Positions 17,770-26,126 of a stretch of DNA of 64,000 nt are shown piece after piece. Both the position numbers and the translations under genes were made by a program. This DNA comes from Acinetobacter terrae (GTDB taxonomy: Bacteria > Pseudomonadota > Gammaproteobacteria > Pseudomonadales > Moraxellaceae), in the NCBI RefSeq assembly GCF_013004375.1, contig NZ_JABERI010000026.1:62001-126000 (forward strand), read 5' to 3'. The notes under the pieces were generated by a model, which was given only the letters and a program-made list of their open reading frames with translations, searched no databases and had not been told where the DNA came from. Position 1 is the first letter of the stretch, and every line of letters starts with the position of its first letter.

Positions 17770-18885
17770 ATGCCGCTCAATACCGTTGAAGAGCTCGTAG
17801 CAGATATCCGTGCAGGAAAAATGGTCATCCTGATGGATGATGAAGATCGTGAAAATGAAGGTGATTTAGTCATTGCGGCGACACACGTACGTGCAGAAGA
17901 CATCAACTTTATGATTACGCATGCGCGCGGTTTAGTTTGCTTAACGCTTAGTCGCGACCGTTGCCAGCAACTCAATCTACCTTTAATGGTGGATGCGAAC
18001 GGTGCACAACACGGCACCAACTTCACATTGTCGATTGAAGCAGCGCAAGGTATTTCAACAGGTATTTCTCCTGCTGAACGTGCACACACGATTCAAACTG
18101 CAGTTGCGGCACATGCAAAACCGGCAGACATCGTACAACCCGGACATATTTTCCCATTGATGGCGCAGCCAGGCGGCGTATTGCACCGTGCCGGTCATAC
18201 CGAAGCAGGTTGCGACCTTGCTCGCTTAGCAGGTCTTGAGCCAGCATCTGTCATTTGTGAAATTATCAATGAAGATGGCAGCATGGCGCGCCGTCCCGAC
18301 CTTGAAGTTTTCGCAGAAAAACATGGTTTGAAAATGGGTACCATTGCCGATCTGATTCATTACCGCATGACCAATGAACAAACGGTTGAACGTATTGACC
18401 AACAAAGCATTGATACAGAATACGGTACATTTGATTTATATCGTTACCGCGAAATTGGTAACCCAGACGTTCATTTAGCTTTAGTGAAAGGTCAACCAAA
18501 AGACGGCGTGACCACTGTTCGTGTACATGGCTTTAATCCAGCACGCGACTTACTTAAGCTCAATAAAATTGACGGCGCACCGGCATGGAACTTAGACCGT
18601 GCACTGAAAGAAATTGCAAACAGTGATCGCGGTGTTTTGGTCTGGATTGGTCAACGCCATTTACAGGATTTGGGTCCTGCACTGGACAGCTTGACTGCGC
18701 CAAAACCAACAAAATCCAATGCTGCCCTTTCACAGCAATATCAAACGATTGGTGTTGGGGCACAAATTTTACGTGATTTAGGTGTTGAAAAAATGAAGTT
18801 GCTTAGCTCTCCATTACGTTTCAACGCGCTATCTGGCTTTAACTTAGAAGTGGTGGAATACATCACCGCACATCAAACAACTTAA
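17770..18885 (+). CDS. ribB: DHBP synthase with degenerate GTP cyclohydrolase II domain (RibBX type)
   Basis: A 371-residue protein. Residues 1-200 are 3,4-dihydroxy-2-butanone 4-phosphate synthase (riboflavin pathway): MDDEDRENEGDL at 22-32, THARGLVCLTL, HGTNFTLSIEAAQGISTGISP-type block and the late HTEAGCDLARLAGL. The C-terminal half is homologous to GTP cyclohydrolase II (TEYGTFDLYRYRE, HLALVKGQPKDGVTTVRVH, DRGVLVWIGQR), but the cysteine-rich zinc-binding motif expected after VRVH is missing. It is therefore a RibBX-type protein, probably making only DHBP. The ATG at 17770 follows GAAGG closely; an adjacent in-frame TTG at 17767 is less likely. It heads ribB-ribH-nusB-thiL-pgpA. Confidence 0.92.
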   Translation: MPLNTVEELVADIRAGKMVILMDDEDRENEGDLVIAATHVRAEDINFMITHARGLVCLTLSRDRCQQLNLPLMVDANGAQHGTNFTLSIEAAQGISTGISPAERAHTIQTAVAAHAKPADIVQPGHIFPLMAQPGGVLHRAGHTEAGCDLARLAGLEPASVICEIINEDGSMARRPDLEVFAEKHGLKMGTIADLIHYRMTNEQTVERIDQQSIDTEYGTFDLYRYREIGNPDVHLALVKGQPKDGVTTVRVHGFNPARDLLKLNKIDGAPAWNLDRALKEIANSDRGVLVWIGQRHLQDLGPALDSLTAPKPTKSNAALSQQYQTIGVGAQILRDLGVEKMKLLSSPLRFNALSGFNLEVVEYITAHQTT

Positions 18886-18903
18886 GAAATAATCGAGGTT
18901 GCT

Positions 18904-19374
18904 ATGGCAGTTCGCCGTATTGAAGGTATGTTACATCTCGCGAGCGAAGGCCGTTACGCGATTTTAGTGGGTCGCTTTAATAGCTTTGTTGTTGAACATT
19001 TGCTAGAAGGTGCAATTGATACGTTGAAACGTCATGGCGTATCAGAGGATAATATCACTGTTGTTCACGCACCTGGCGCTTGGGAAATTCCTGTGGTTGC
19101 AAAAAAACTTGCCGCTTCAGATCGTTTTGATGCGATCATTGCACTTGGCGCCGTGATTCGTGGTAGCACGCCTCACTTTGACTTTGTTGCGGGTGAATGT
19201 GCTAAAGGTTTAGGCGTTGTTGGCCTGGACACTGGCTTACCAGTGATCAACGGTGTATTAACTACGGATAGTATTGAACAAGCGATTGAACGCTCTGGAA
19301 CAAAAGCAGGTAATAAAGGTGGTGAAGCTGCCCTTACTGCGATTGAAATGGTTAACTTGTTAAAGGCTATTTAA
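18904..19374 (+). CDS. ribH: 6,7-dimethyl-8-ribityllumazine synthase
   Basis: A 156-residue lumazine synthase, the penultimate riboflavin enzyme, which condenses the DHBP made by the upstream gene product with the ribityl-uracil. Motifs include [35 protein letters not shown] and [19 protein letters not shown] with the catalytic histidine. Length is typical. It starts 18 bases after ribBX with GAGG before the ATG and is followed 4 bases later by nusB. Confidence 0.97.
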   Translation: MAVRRIEGMLHLASEGRYAILVGRFNSFVVEHLLEGAIDTLKRHGVSEDNITVVHAPGAWEIPVVAKKLAASDRFDAIIALGAVIRGSTPHFDFVAGECAKGLGVVGLDTGLPVINGVLTTDSIEQAIERSGTKAGNKGGEAALTAIEMVNLLKAI

Positions 19375-19378
19375 CGCT

Positions 19379-19828
19379 ATGTCGCAAACACTTCAAGCAA
19401 CTTATGCAGCGAAACGTAAAGCACGTCGCTTTGCTGTACAAGGAATTTATGAATGGCAGATGAGCCACAATCCAGTGCATGAGATTGAAGCACGTACGCG
19501 TGTGGAAAATGCCATGCACAAAGTGGATCTCGGCTATTATCATGAATTGTTGACTCAAGTGGTTGCCAATCATGAAGCATTGGATGCGCTCTTAATCCCG
19601 GTGCTTGACCGCGAAGTTAGCGCCCTTGATGGCGTTGAACTCGCGACCCTTCGTCTGGGTGCCTATGAATTGAAAGATCATCTTGAAATTCCATATCGCG
19701 TCGTTTTAGATGAATCGATTGAGCTTGCTAAACACTTTGGCGGTGCAGACAGCCATAAATACATCAATGGTGTATTGGACCGTTTAGCAGCAAGCTTACG
19801 TGCAGCAGAAAAGCAACAAGCCGACTAA
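19379..19828 (+). CDS. nusB: transcription antitermination factor NusB
   Basis: A 149-residue all-helical protein: [19 protein letters not shown] at the N-terminus (the arginine-rich RNA-binding helix), [19 protein letters not shown], and the C-terminal [33 protein letters not shown], the family signature. NusB binds boxA RNA with NusE (ribosomal protein S10) in rRNA antitermination. The ribH-nusB-thiL order is conserved in many proteobacteria. Confidence 0.97.
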   Translation: MSQTLQATYAAKRKARRFAVQGIYEWQMSHNPVHEIEARTRVENAMHKVDLGYYHELLTQVVANHEALDALLIPVLDREVSALDGVELATLRLGAYELKDHLEIPYRVVLDESIELAKHFGGADSHKYINGVLDRLAASLRAAEKQQAD

Positions 19829-19848
19829 TTTTTCAGTAGATTTGTTGT

Positions 19849-20781
19849 ATGGCTGAGTTTTCGATTATTGACACCTATTTCAATCGTCAGACTGTTACAT
19901 CTACCGATGTCAATTCTGTCGATTTAGGTGTTGGTGACGACTCAGCCTTGCTCACTCCCCCACCCAACCAGCAATTGGTTATCTGTGCCGACACTTTGGT
20001 TGCCGGTCGACATTTCCCCTTAAATACCAACCCACATGCCATTGGCTGGAAATCTGTTGCTGTCAATTTATCTGATATTGCGGCTATGGGTGCCAAACCG
20101 CATAGTATTCTTCTTGCATTGAGCTTACCCCAAATTGATCATGACTGGCTGCAAGGCTTTAGTCAGGGTTTATATGATTGTTGCGATCAATTTGGAGTCA
20201 GTTTAATTGGTGGTGACACCACGCAAAGTCCTCATCTGACCATTTCAGTCACTGCCCTCGGCTGGATTGAAACAGGTCAAGCCGTAACACGTTCTGGCGC
20301 TCAAGTGGGTGACTTTATTTGTGTCAGTGGAACCGTTGGCGATGCAGCTTTTGGGCTAGCTCATTTGGGTCATCCATTACAAAAACGTCTGGATTATCCA
20401 ACACCACGTTGTCAGCTCGGTCAAAAATTAAAAGGCTTGGCATCAAGCATGATTGATGTATCAGATGGCTTAGCCCAAGACTTAGGGCATATCCTTAAAG
20501 CATCGCATGTCGGTGCAACTTTGGATTTAGACCAACTACCAATTGATGCCGCTTTAAAAAAATTACAACAAGAAAAGCAATGGCAATACGCACTCGCGGG
20601 TGGCGACGACTATGAATTATGCTTTACAATAAGCCCGCAAAATTATGAAAAACTTTTGCAACAACAATTAGATGTCAACATTACCAAGATTGGACAAATC
20701 ACCCAACAAAAAGGCTTAACTTTTGTGCAGAATGGCGTAGATCATTCGCTGCAATTTCATGGATACCAACACTTTGCATAA
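19849..20781 (+). CDS. thiL: thiamine-monophosphate kinase
   Basis: A 310-residue kinase that makes thiamine diphosphate from thiamine monophosphate with ATP. Features: LGVGDDSALL near the N-terminus (metal-binding aspartates), the AVNLSDIAAMGAKP block, LIGGDTTQSP, MIDVSDGLAQDLGHI and AGGDDYELCFT. These are the canonical ThiL/PurM-superfamily motifs. It is followed by pgpA with a 23-base overlap, suggesting coupled translation. Confidence 0.96.
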   Translation: MAEFSIIDTYFNRQTVTSTDVNSVDLGVGDDSALLTPPPNQQLVICADTLVAGRHFPLNTNPHAIGWKSVAVNLSDIAAMGAKPHSILLALSLPQIDHDWLQGFSQGLYDCCDQFGVSLIGGDTTQSPHLTISVTALGWIETGQAVTRSGAQVGDFICVSGTVGDAAFGLAHLGHPLQKRLDYPTPRCQLGQKLKGLASSMIDVSDGLAQDLGHILKASHVGATLDLDQLPIDAALKKLQQEKQWQYALAGGDDYELCFTISPQNYEKLLQQQLDVNITKIGQITQQKGLTFVQNGVDHSLQFHGYQHFA

Positions 20782-21280
20782 ACCCAGCATCAATTTTAAA
20801 AGCATGTCATGGTCAAACCGCTGCATCGTGTTTTGTGGTGTGGGATTTGGTTCTGGACTGGCTCCCAAAGCCCCAGGAACATTCGGTTCCGCTTTCGCAT
20901 TGCTGTTTATTCCTATTTGGCTGGCATTGGGATTTGTGAATTCCATCTTGGCTATTTTTGTGATGTCCCTTGTGGGCATCTATATTTGTGGGCAAACCGC
21001 TAAAGTTATGGGTGTTCATGATGATGGTCGCATTGTCTGGGATGAGTTTGCCGGGCAATCCATTACCTTTTTACCCCTCATTTATTTAGGGCACATGAGC
21101 TGGTTATGGGTATTGGTTGGATTTGCCTTATTTCGTTTGTTTGATGTATGGAAACCTTGGCCTATTCGCGTGATCGATCGTCAAATCGGTGGCGGCTTTG
21201 GCATTATGTTTGACGATATTATCGCCGGCATTTGGGCTGCACTATGCATTTACATTTATTTATTGTTCATGATGGCTTAA
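20759..21280 (+). CDS. pgpA: phosphatidylglycerophosphatase A
   Basis: A 173-residue membrane protein with the PgpA pattern: [19 protein letters not shown] near residue 30-48, [26 protein letters not shown] and [19 protein letters not shown], the last carrying the catalytic acidic residues. It removes phosphate from phosphatidylglycerophosphate to give phosphatidylglycerol. The ATG at 20759 lies inside thiL; starts at later methionines are possible, but the overlap with thiL is common for this gene pair. Confidence 0.94.
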   Translation: MDTNTLHKPSINFKSMSWSNRCIVFCGVGFGSGLAPKAPGTFGSAFALLFIPIWLALGFVNSILAIFVMSLVGIYICGQTAKVMGVHDDGRIVWDEFAGQSITFLPLIYLGHMSWLWVLVGFALFRLFDVWKPWPIRVIDRQIGGGFGIMFDDIIAGIWAALCIYIYLLFMMA

Positions 21281-21302
21281 GCTAAAAATTGTAGGATTAC
21301 AG

Positions 21303-22667
21303 ATGTCTACTAGCGTTATTATTCTTGCTGCAGGTAAAGGGACACGTATGCGTTCTAATTTACCGAAAGTATTACAACCCCTTGCAGGACGTCCTTTGCT
21401 GGGTCATGTCATCGAAACGGCAAAAAAACTCAATGCGGCAAATATTATTACCATTTATGGTCATGGTGGCGATAAAGTACAGCAAGCTTTCGCACAAGAA
21501 AATGTGCAATGGGTTGAACAAGCAGAACAACTCGGGACAGGTCACGCCGTAAAAGTAACACTCCCTGTACTTCCTACTGAAGGTGTATCTCTTATCCTTT
21601 CAGGTGACGTACCGTGTGTGACTCAAGAGACACTACAACGTCTACTTGATGCTGCAGCACAAACAGGCATTGGTATTGTGACTTTAACTGTTGATGATGC
21701 AACAGGTTATGGTCGTATCGTTCGTAAAAATGGTCAGATTCAAGCCATTGTTGAACATAAAGATGCTAATGATGAACAACGTAAAATTAAAGAATTTAAT
21801 ACCGGTATTTACTGTGTCAGCAATGCCAAATTGCATCAATGGTTACCCAAGCTTTCGAATGAAAATGCGCAAGGCGAGTATTACCTGACTGACATTATTG
21901 CTATGGCGATTGTAGATGGCTTGGAAGTTGCTTCTGTTGAACCAGAACTTGCTTTTGAAGTTGAAGGGGTTAATGACCGCGTTCAACTGGCAGCATTAGA
22001 ACGTGAATTCCAAAGCTATCAAGCAAAAAAACTCATGCAGCAAGGCGTGCATTTAATCGACCCTGCTCGTTTTGACTTACGTGGCAACTTAAAAGTTGGT
22101 CAAGATGTTCGTATTGACATCAATGTGATCATTGAAGGTGATTGCGAATTTGGTGATGATGTTGAAATTGGTGCAGGCTGTGTGATCAAAAATACTGTGA
22201 TTGCATCCGGCACCAAAGTTCAACCGTATAGCATCTTTGATAATGCTGTGGTGGGTTCGGATGCACAAATTGGTCCATTTGCACGTTTACGCCCAGGTGC
22301 CAAACTTGCCAACGAAGTGCATATTGGTAACTTTGTTGAAGTTAAAAATTCAAGCATTGGTCTAGGGTCTAAAGCCAATCACTTCACTTATTTGGGTGAT
22401 GCTGAAGTCGGTGCAGGTTCAAATATTGGTGCGGGTACCATTACCTGTAACTATGACGGTGCAAATAAATATAAAACCATTATTGGCGATGCTGCTTTTA
22501 TCGGTTCAAATAGCTCACTGGTTGCCCCTGTAAGCATTGGCAATGGTGCAACCATTGGTGCAGGCTCGGTGATTACCCGTGATGTTGCCGAGAATAGCTT
22601 AGCTTTTGAACGTTCAAAACAAGTGGCTAAAGAAAACTATCAACGCCCCCAAAAACTGAAAAAATAA
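21303..22667 (+). CDS. glmU: bifunctional UDP-GlcNAc pyrophosphorylase/GlcN-1-P acetyltransferase
   Basis: A 454-residue enzyme of two domains. The N-terminal uridyltransferase has [20 protein letters not shown] with the nucleotide-binding G-x-G-T-R-M. The C-terminal left-handed beta helix carries hexapeptide repeats such as [16 protein letters not shown] and [17 protein letters not shown] with the acetyltransferase active site. It makes UDP-GlcNAc, the precursor of peptidoglycan, of LPS and of the capsule sugars encoded later in the window. It lies 12 bases upstream of glmS, in the usual glmU-glmS operon. Confidence 0.98.
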   Translation: MSTSVIILAAGKGTRMRSNLPKVLQPLAGRPLLGHVIETAKKLNAANIITIYGHGGDKVQQAFAQENVQWVEQAEQLGTGHAVKVTLPVLPTEGVSLILSGDVPCVTQETLQRLLDAAAQTGIGIVTLTVDDATGYGRIVRKNGQIQAIVEHKDANDEQRKIKEFNTGIYCVSNAKLHQWLPKLSNENAQGEYYLTDIIAMAIVDGLEVASVEPELAFEVEGVNDRVQLAALEREFQSYQAKKLMQQGVHLIDPARFDLRGNLKVGQDVRIDINVIIEGDCEFGDDVEIGAGCVIKNTVIASGTKVQPYSIFDNAVVGSDAQIGPFARLRPGAKLANEVHIGNFVEVKNSSIGLGSKANHFTYLGDAEVGAGSNIGAGTITCNYDGANKYKTIIGDAAFIGSNSSLVAPVSIGNGATIGAGSVITRDVAENSLAFERSKQVAKENYQRPQKLKK

Positions 22668-22679
22668 GAGGATTTAAAT

Positions 22680-24518
22680 ATGTGCGGAATTGTCGGTGGC
22701 GTTGCTGAACGTAATATTAGCAATATTTTAATTGAAGGCTTAAAACGCCTGGAATACCGTGGCTATGATTCGGCAGGTCTGGCGCTGATTAATGGCGGCC
22801 ATGTACTGCGTGAACGCCGTGTTGGTAAAGTCGTCAACTTGGAACAGGCAGTAGCAGAAGCTGATATTCAAGGTTCACTCGGTATTGCCCATACTCGTTG
22901 GGCAACGCATGGTAAACCAACTGAAGATAATGCTCATCCACATATTTCAGGCACGGTGGCTGTTGTTCATAACGGCATCATCGAAAACTATCAAGAACTT
23001 AAAGATGATCTAGAAGCACTCGGTTATGTATTTACTTCACAAACCGATACCGAAGTTGTCGCACATTTAGTCAATGATGCATTGAAATCGACTTCTAGCC
23101 TTTTAACTGCAGTACAACAAGTTGTTCCGCAACTCAAAGGTGCTTATGCACTCGGGATTGTACATACCGATCATCCTGATGAACTCATTACCGTGCGTGA
23201 AGGTTCACCTTTGGTGATTGGTGTCGGGATTGGTGAAAACTTTATCAGTTCAGATCAGCTAGCTTTACTTCCAATTACCAACCGCTTTATTTACCTTGAA
23301 GAAGGTGATATTGCACGTTTAACCCGTAATAGCATTGAAGTATTTGTAAATGGTCAATTGGTTGAGCGTCCTGTTAAAGAATTAGATGCGACTGTGAGCA
23401 ATTCATCGAAAGGTGAATACAAACACTACATGCTCAAAGAAATTTATGAGCAACCAGAAGCGATTCAACAAACCATTTCCCAAGCATTAAACGGAAATGT
23501 TTTACGTGAAGATTTTTTAAAAAATGCTGTGGTTGATTTTGAAAAAATTCAACAAGTACAAATCATTGCCTGTGGTACTAGCTACCATGCCGGCATGATC
23601 GCAAAATACTGGTTCGAACAACTGATTGATTTACCTTGCCAGGTTGAAATTGCCAGTGAATTCCGCTATCGCACCCCGGTGATTGTGAATAACACACTCT
23701 ATGTGTGTATTTCTCAATCAGGTGAAACTGCCGATACTTTGGCTGCGCTTCGTGACACACAAAAACGTGCTGCTGCAAAAAACCTAAACATTGCCACCCT
23801 GACCATTTGTAATGTTGCAACCTCTTCAATGATTCGTGAAACCAACCATAGTTTACTCACTTTGGCTGGGCCAGAAATTGGGGTTGCCTCGACTAAAGCC
23901 TTCACTACTCAACTTGCAGCACTTATGCTGTTGGTTTTAAAAATTGGTCAAGTGAAACAAAGTATTAGCGATGAAAAAACCAGCGCGATCATTACTGATT
24001 TATGGCATACACCAAAAGTAATTTTAGACACCCTGCAAAAAGATAAAGATATTTTGCGTTTATCTGAATTGTTTGTAGAAAAACAACACTGCCTATTCCT
24101 CGGTCGTGGTACAGAGTTTCCTATTGCACTTGAAGGCGCTTTAAAACTGAAAGAAATTTCATACATCCACGCTGAAGGTTATGCTGCAGGTGAACTCAAA
24201 CATGGCCCATTAGCTCTAGTTGATAATGACATGCCTGTGGTGATTCTTGCCCCTCAAGATGACATGCTAGATAAACTCAAATCCAATATGGAAGAAGTTC
24301 AAGCCCGTGGTGGTGAGTTATTTGTTTTTGCTGATGAAAACAGTGGCATTAAAGAAAAAGACCGTCAACACGTGGTACATGTCCCAAGTATCAGCCCGAT
24401 CCTTGCTCCAATTGTTTACAGTATCCCGGTGCAACTATTGTCCTACCATGTCGCGGTATTACGTGGAACCGACGTCGATCAGCCACGTAACTTGGCGAAA
24501 TCGGTCACCGTAGAATAA
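22680..24518 (+). CDS. glmS: glutamine-fructose-6-phosphate aminotransferase
   Basis: A 612-residue enzyme that makes glucosamine-6-phosphate. The glutaminase domain starts MCGIVGGVAERN with the catalytic Cys2, and continues with HTRWATHGKPTEDNAHPH. Two SIS domains follow (IIACGTSYHAGMIAKYW; CISQSGETADTLAAL; FLGRGTEFPIALEGALKLKE), ending with the conserved DQPRNLAKSVTVE tail. The last codons are the DNA that TnsD of Tn7-type elements recognises, and a Tn7-like right end begins 24 bases after the stop. The reading frame is intact, so the insertion has not damaged the gene, although its native terminator has been displaced. Confidence 0.99.
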   Translation: MCGIVGGVAERNISNILIEGLKRLEYRGYDSAGLALINGGHVLRERRVGKVVNLEQAVAEADIQGSLGIAHTRWATHGKPTEDNAHPHISGTVAVVHNGIIENYQELKDDLEALGYVFTSQTDTEVVAHLVNDALKSTSSLLTAVQQVVPQLKGAYALGIVHTDHPDELITVREGSPLVIGVGIGENFISSDQLALLPITNRFIYLEEGDIARLTRNSIEVFVNGQLVERPVKELDATVSNSSKGEYKHYMLKEIYEQPEAIQQTISQALNGNVLREDFLKNAVVDFEKIQQVQIIACGTSYHAGMIAKYWFEQLIDLPCQVEIASEFRYRTPVIVNNTLYVCISQSGETADTLAALRDTQKRAAAKNLNIATLTICNVATSSMIRETNHSLLTLAGPEIGVASTKAFTTQLAALMLLVLKIGQVKQSISDEKTSAIITDLWHTPKVILDTLQKDKDILRLSELFVEKQHCLFLGRGTEFPIALEGALKLKEISYIHAEGYAAGELKHGPLALVDNDMPVVILAPQDDMLDKLKSNMEEVQARGGELFVFADENSGIKEKDRQHVVHVPSISPILAPIVYSIPVQLLSYHVAVLRGTDVDQPRNLAKSVTVE

Positions 24519-24536
24519 AGATTTAATATATAAAAG

Positions 24537-24541
24537 GCTGA
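24537..24541 (+). other. attTn7 insertion point, left copy of target duplication
   Basis: GCTGA at 24537-24541 directly precedes the TGT that opens the transposon end. Tn7-type transposition duplicates 5 bases about 25 bases downstream of the glmS stop; here the junction is 24 bases after it. The partner GCTGA, next to the other transposon end, was not found in the window. Confidence 0.7.
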
Positions 24542-24606
24542 TGTGTTCGTATAATTAAGTTCATATCAAATAATTAAGTTTAGATTTAATTATTTTAGTT
24601 TGTATA
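24542..24606 (+). repeat. Tn7-like right end with TnsB-type binding repeats
   Basis: After the terminal TGTGTTCGTAT there are three overlapping, same-orientation copies of a site with core AAGTT(C/T)(A/G)TAT-like: AATTAAGTTCATAT (from 24552), AATTAAGTTTAGAT (from 24571) and TTTTAGTTTGTAT (from 24593), spaced 19 and 20 bases apart. Dense overlapping sites next to glmS and tnsA are the hallmark of a Tn7 right end, where TnsB binds. Binding is inferred from pattern only. Confidence 0.7.
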
Positions 24607-24632
24607 TTGATAAAGTAAGCAAACAGCAAATC

Positions 24633-24680
24633 AAACCCTTTAGGTATGGTAGTTCTCTGCCAAATCTAAAGGGTTTTTTA
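24633..24680 (+). terminator. rho-independent terminator just inside the transposon right end
   Basis: An 11-base-pair perfect stem, AAACCCTTTAG (24633-24643) with CTAAAGGGTTT (24666-24676), followed by a T-run on the plus strand. Placed 115 bases downstream of glmS and inside the element, it would stop transcription from glmUS before it enters tnsA, and would also give glmS a new 3' end after insertion. Confidence 0.8.
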
Positions 24681-25322
24681 ATATAATGCAATCTAAATTA
24701 AAACCCATGCTACAAAAACAAATTTTTTATTAAAAATACAATATATTCAATAGCATATATCTACATAAAACTCTTATTTAACATTCAACAAGTATCAATT
24801 TTTTAAATTTCTCTTGAAAATATCATTCTTATTTCAGTTGATCTTTGCCTTTCCGATCAAAAAATCGTGTTTTATATTTTCAAATAATGAAAATATGAAA
24901 ACAAACTTAATTTTGCTCATAATTTAATATATAAAATTTAAATACAAACTTAATTTTAAAATTAAAAAATAATGAATGAAAAATATCAATAACTTAAGAT
25001 AAAAAATTAGACAAACTTAATTAAATTCCCATAATTAGGCATAATATTTGGTCATAAAAGTATAATTATATTAGGAAGGAACTATGCTCACTAAGACGTG
25101 TTGTGGATGATTTAGCCTATCAATAATGTTTCCAAAGTCTAATAATTGAGTATTAAAATACTCAATTAAAACTTAAGTTATTAAATTATATGAATAATAG
25201 AATTAAAATTATAAAATTTTGTTTGTATATAAATATATTTAAGTTTGTATATTTTTGCCAAATACAAAATTAGCTCCCTTCAGATATGATGAATTATCAA
25301 CCAAAACTCACAGGTCTTCTGT
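24681..25322 (+). promoter_or_regulatory. long AT-rich tns leader with extra TnsB-like boxes
   Basis: About 640 bases between the terminator and tnsA, extremely AT-rich. It contains three exact copies of ACAAACTTAATT at 24901-24912, 24944-24955 and 25011-25022, in the opposite orientation to the right-end sites. It also contains GTTTGTATAT at 25221-25230 and AAGTTTGTAT at 25241-25250 in the same orientation as the end, just before tnsA. A hairpin (AATTGAGTATT/AATACTCAATT, 25144-25167) lies between. These are plausible TnsB sites for autoregulation of the tns operon. The promoter itself cannot be fixed by eye. Confidence 0.5.
25084..25110 (+). other. possible 8-codon leader ORF before tnsA
   Basis: ATG at 25084 follows AGGAAGGA at 25073-25080, a near-perfect ribosome-binding site, and reads M-L-T-K-T-C-C-G then stop. 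It is too short to be called a gene. It could be a regulatory leader peptide of the tns operon, or the remnant of a longer gene, since another frame over the same bases reads S-L-R-R-V-V-D-D-L-A-Y-Q then stop. Confidence 0.2.
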
Positions 25323-26126
25323 ATGGCAAAAATTATAAAAAACTATGAAGAATTAGTAACGGAAGGGTATGGCCAAGGCCATGGACGCGATTATAAACCT
25401 TGTAAAACTGTTCAAAACTTCAGTTCAATTGGTCGCTCTCACAGAGTACAAGGCCGTGTCAGTAAACGTCTTCATCACTTATTTTCTGATCTAGAGCTAT
25501 CCACTTTTTTACTACTTGATTGGAATCAGAAAGTTACAGATATTCGCGAACATTATCCTTTAGATATCTATGATCTTAACTCTATCTGTTCTCGTTATCG
25601 GATGAAAAAGGTATCGGTTGATTATATACCGTTTACCCTATCTTCAGATTTTTTAGTTGATTTTGGCAAGTTTCCTATAGCACTTGACACTCTTTACAGC
25701 AAAGATCTGAATAAAGCTCATATTATTGAGTCATTAGAAATTAAACGTCGCTACTGGGAAGAAGAGCACAATACGCCTTTCAAACTGATTACTGAAAAAG
25801 ACATTCCTGCTACGGTACTAGAGAACATTAAATGGCTGTATGTAGAAAAAAGTGATCTTGAAATAACAAATCATATGATTGATCAAGCAATTTATTTTAT
25901 GGAAGAAATTAGCCAATATCCTCAAAGCACATTGATCCTCTTCTGTAACCATATTGACCAAACTCAAAAAATGGGTATCGGAACGACGCTCGCATTGTTT
26001 AGAAAACTATTTGCACTGCGAATACTGCAATTTAATCTAGAAATTTCATACTTGGAGCTTAAACTCTCTGATATTCATGCAAGTAATTTGCTCCAGAATG
26101 AGAATACAGTCCATGCAACTAATTAA
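25323..26126 (+). CDS. tnsA: TnsA endonuclease subunit of Tn7-like transposase
   Basis: A 267-residue protein resembling Tn7 TnsA, the restriction-endonuclease-fold subunit that cuts the 5' ends of the transposon so that the element is excised and moves by cut-and-paste. Candidate catalytic residues are E58 in SDLELSTFLLLDW, D109 in SSDFLVDF, and K141 in SLEIKRR, matching the E-D-K layout of the family. The stretch VTDIREHYPLD is also characteristic. It is the first gene of the operon, and its end overlaps tnsB. Length matches Tn7 TnsA (273 residues). Confidence 0.93.
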   Translation: MAKIIKNYEELVTEGYGQGHGRDYKPCKTVQNFSSIGRSHRVQGRVSKRLHHLFSDLELSTFLLLDWNQKVTDIREHYPLDIYDLNSICSRYRMKKVSVDYIPFTLSSDFLVDFGKFPIALDTLYSKDLNKAHIIESLEIKRRYWEEEHNTPFKLITEKDIPATVLENIKWLYVEKSDLEITNHMIDQAIYFMEEISQYPQSTLILFCNHIDQTQKMGIGTTLALFRKLFALRILQFNLEISYLELKLSDIHASNLLQNENTVHATN

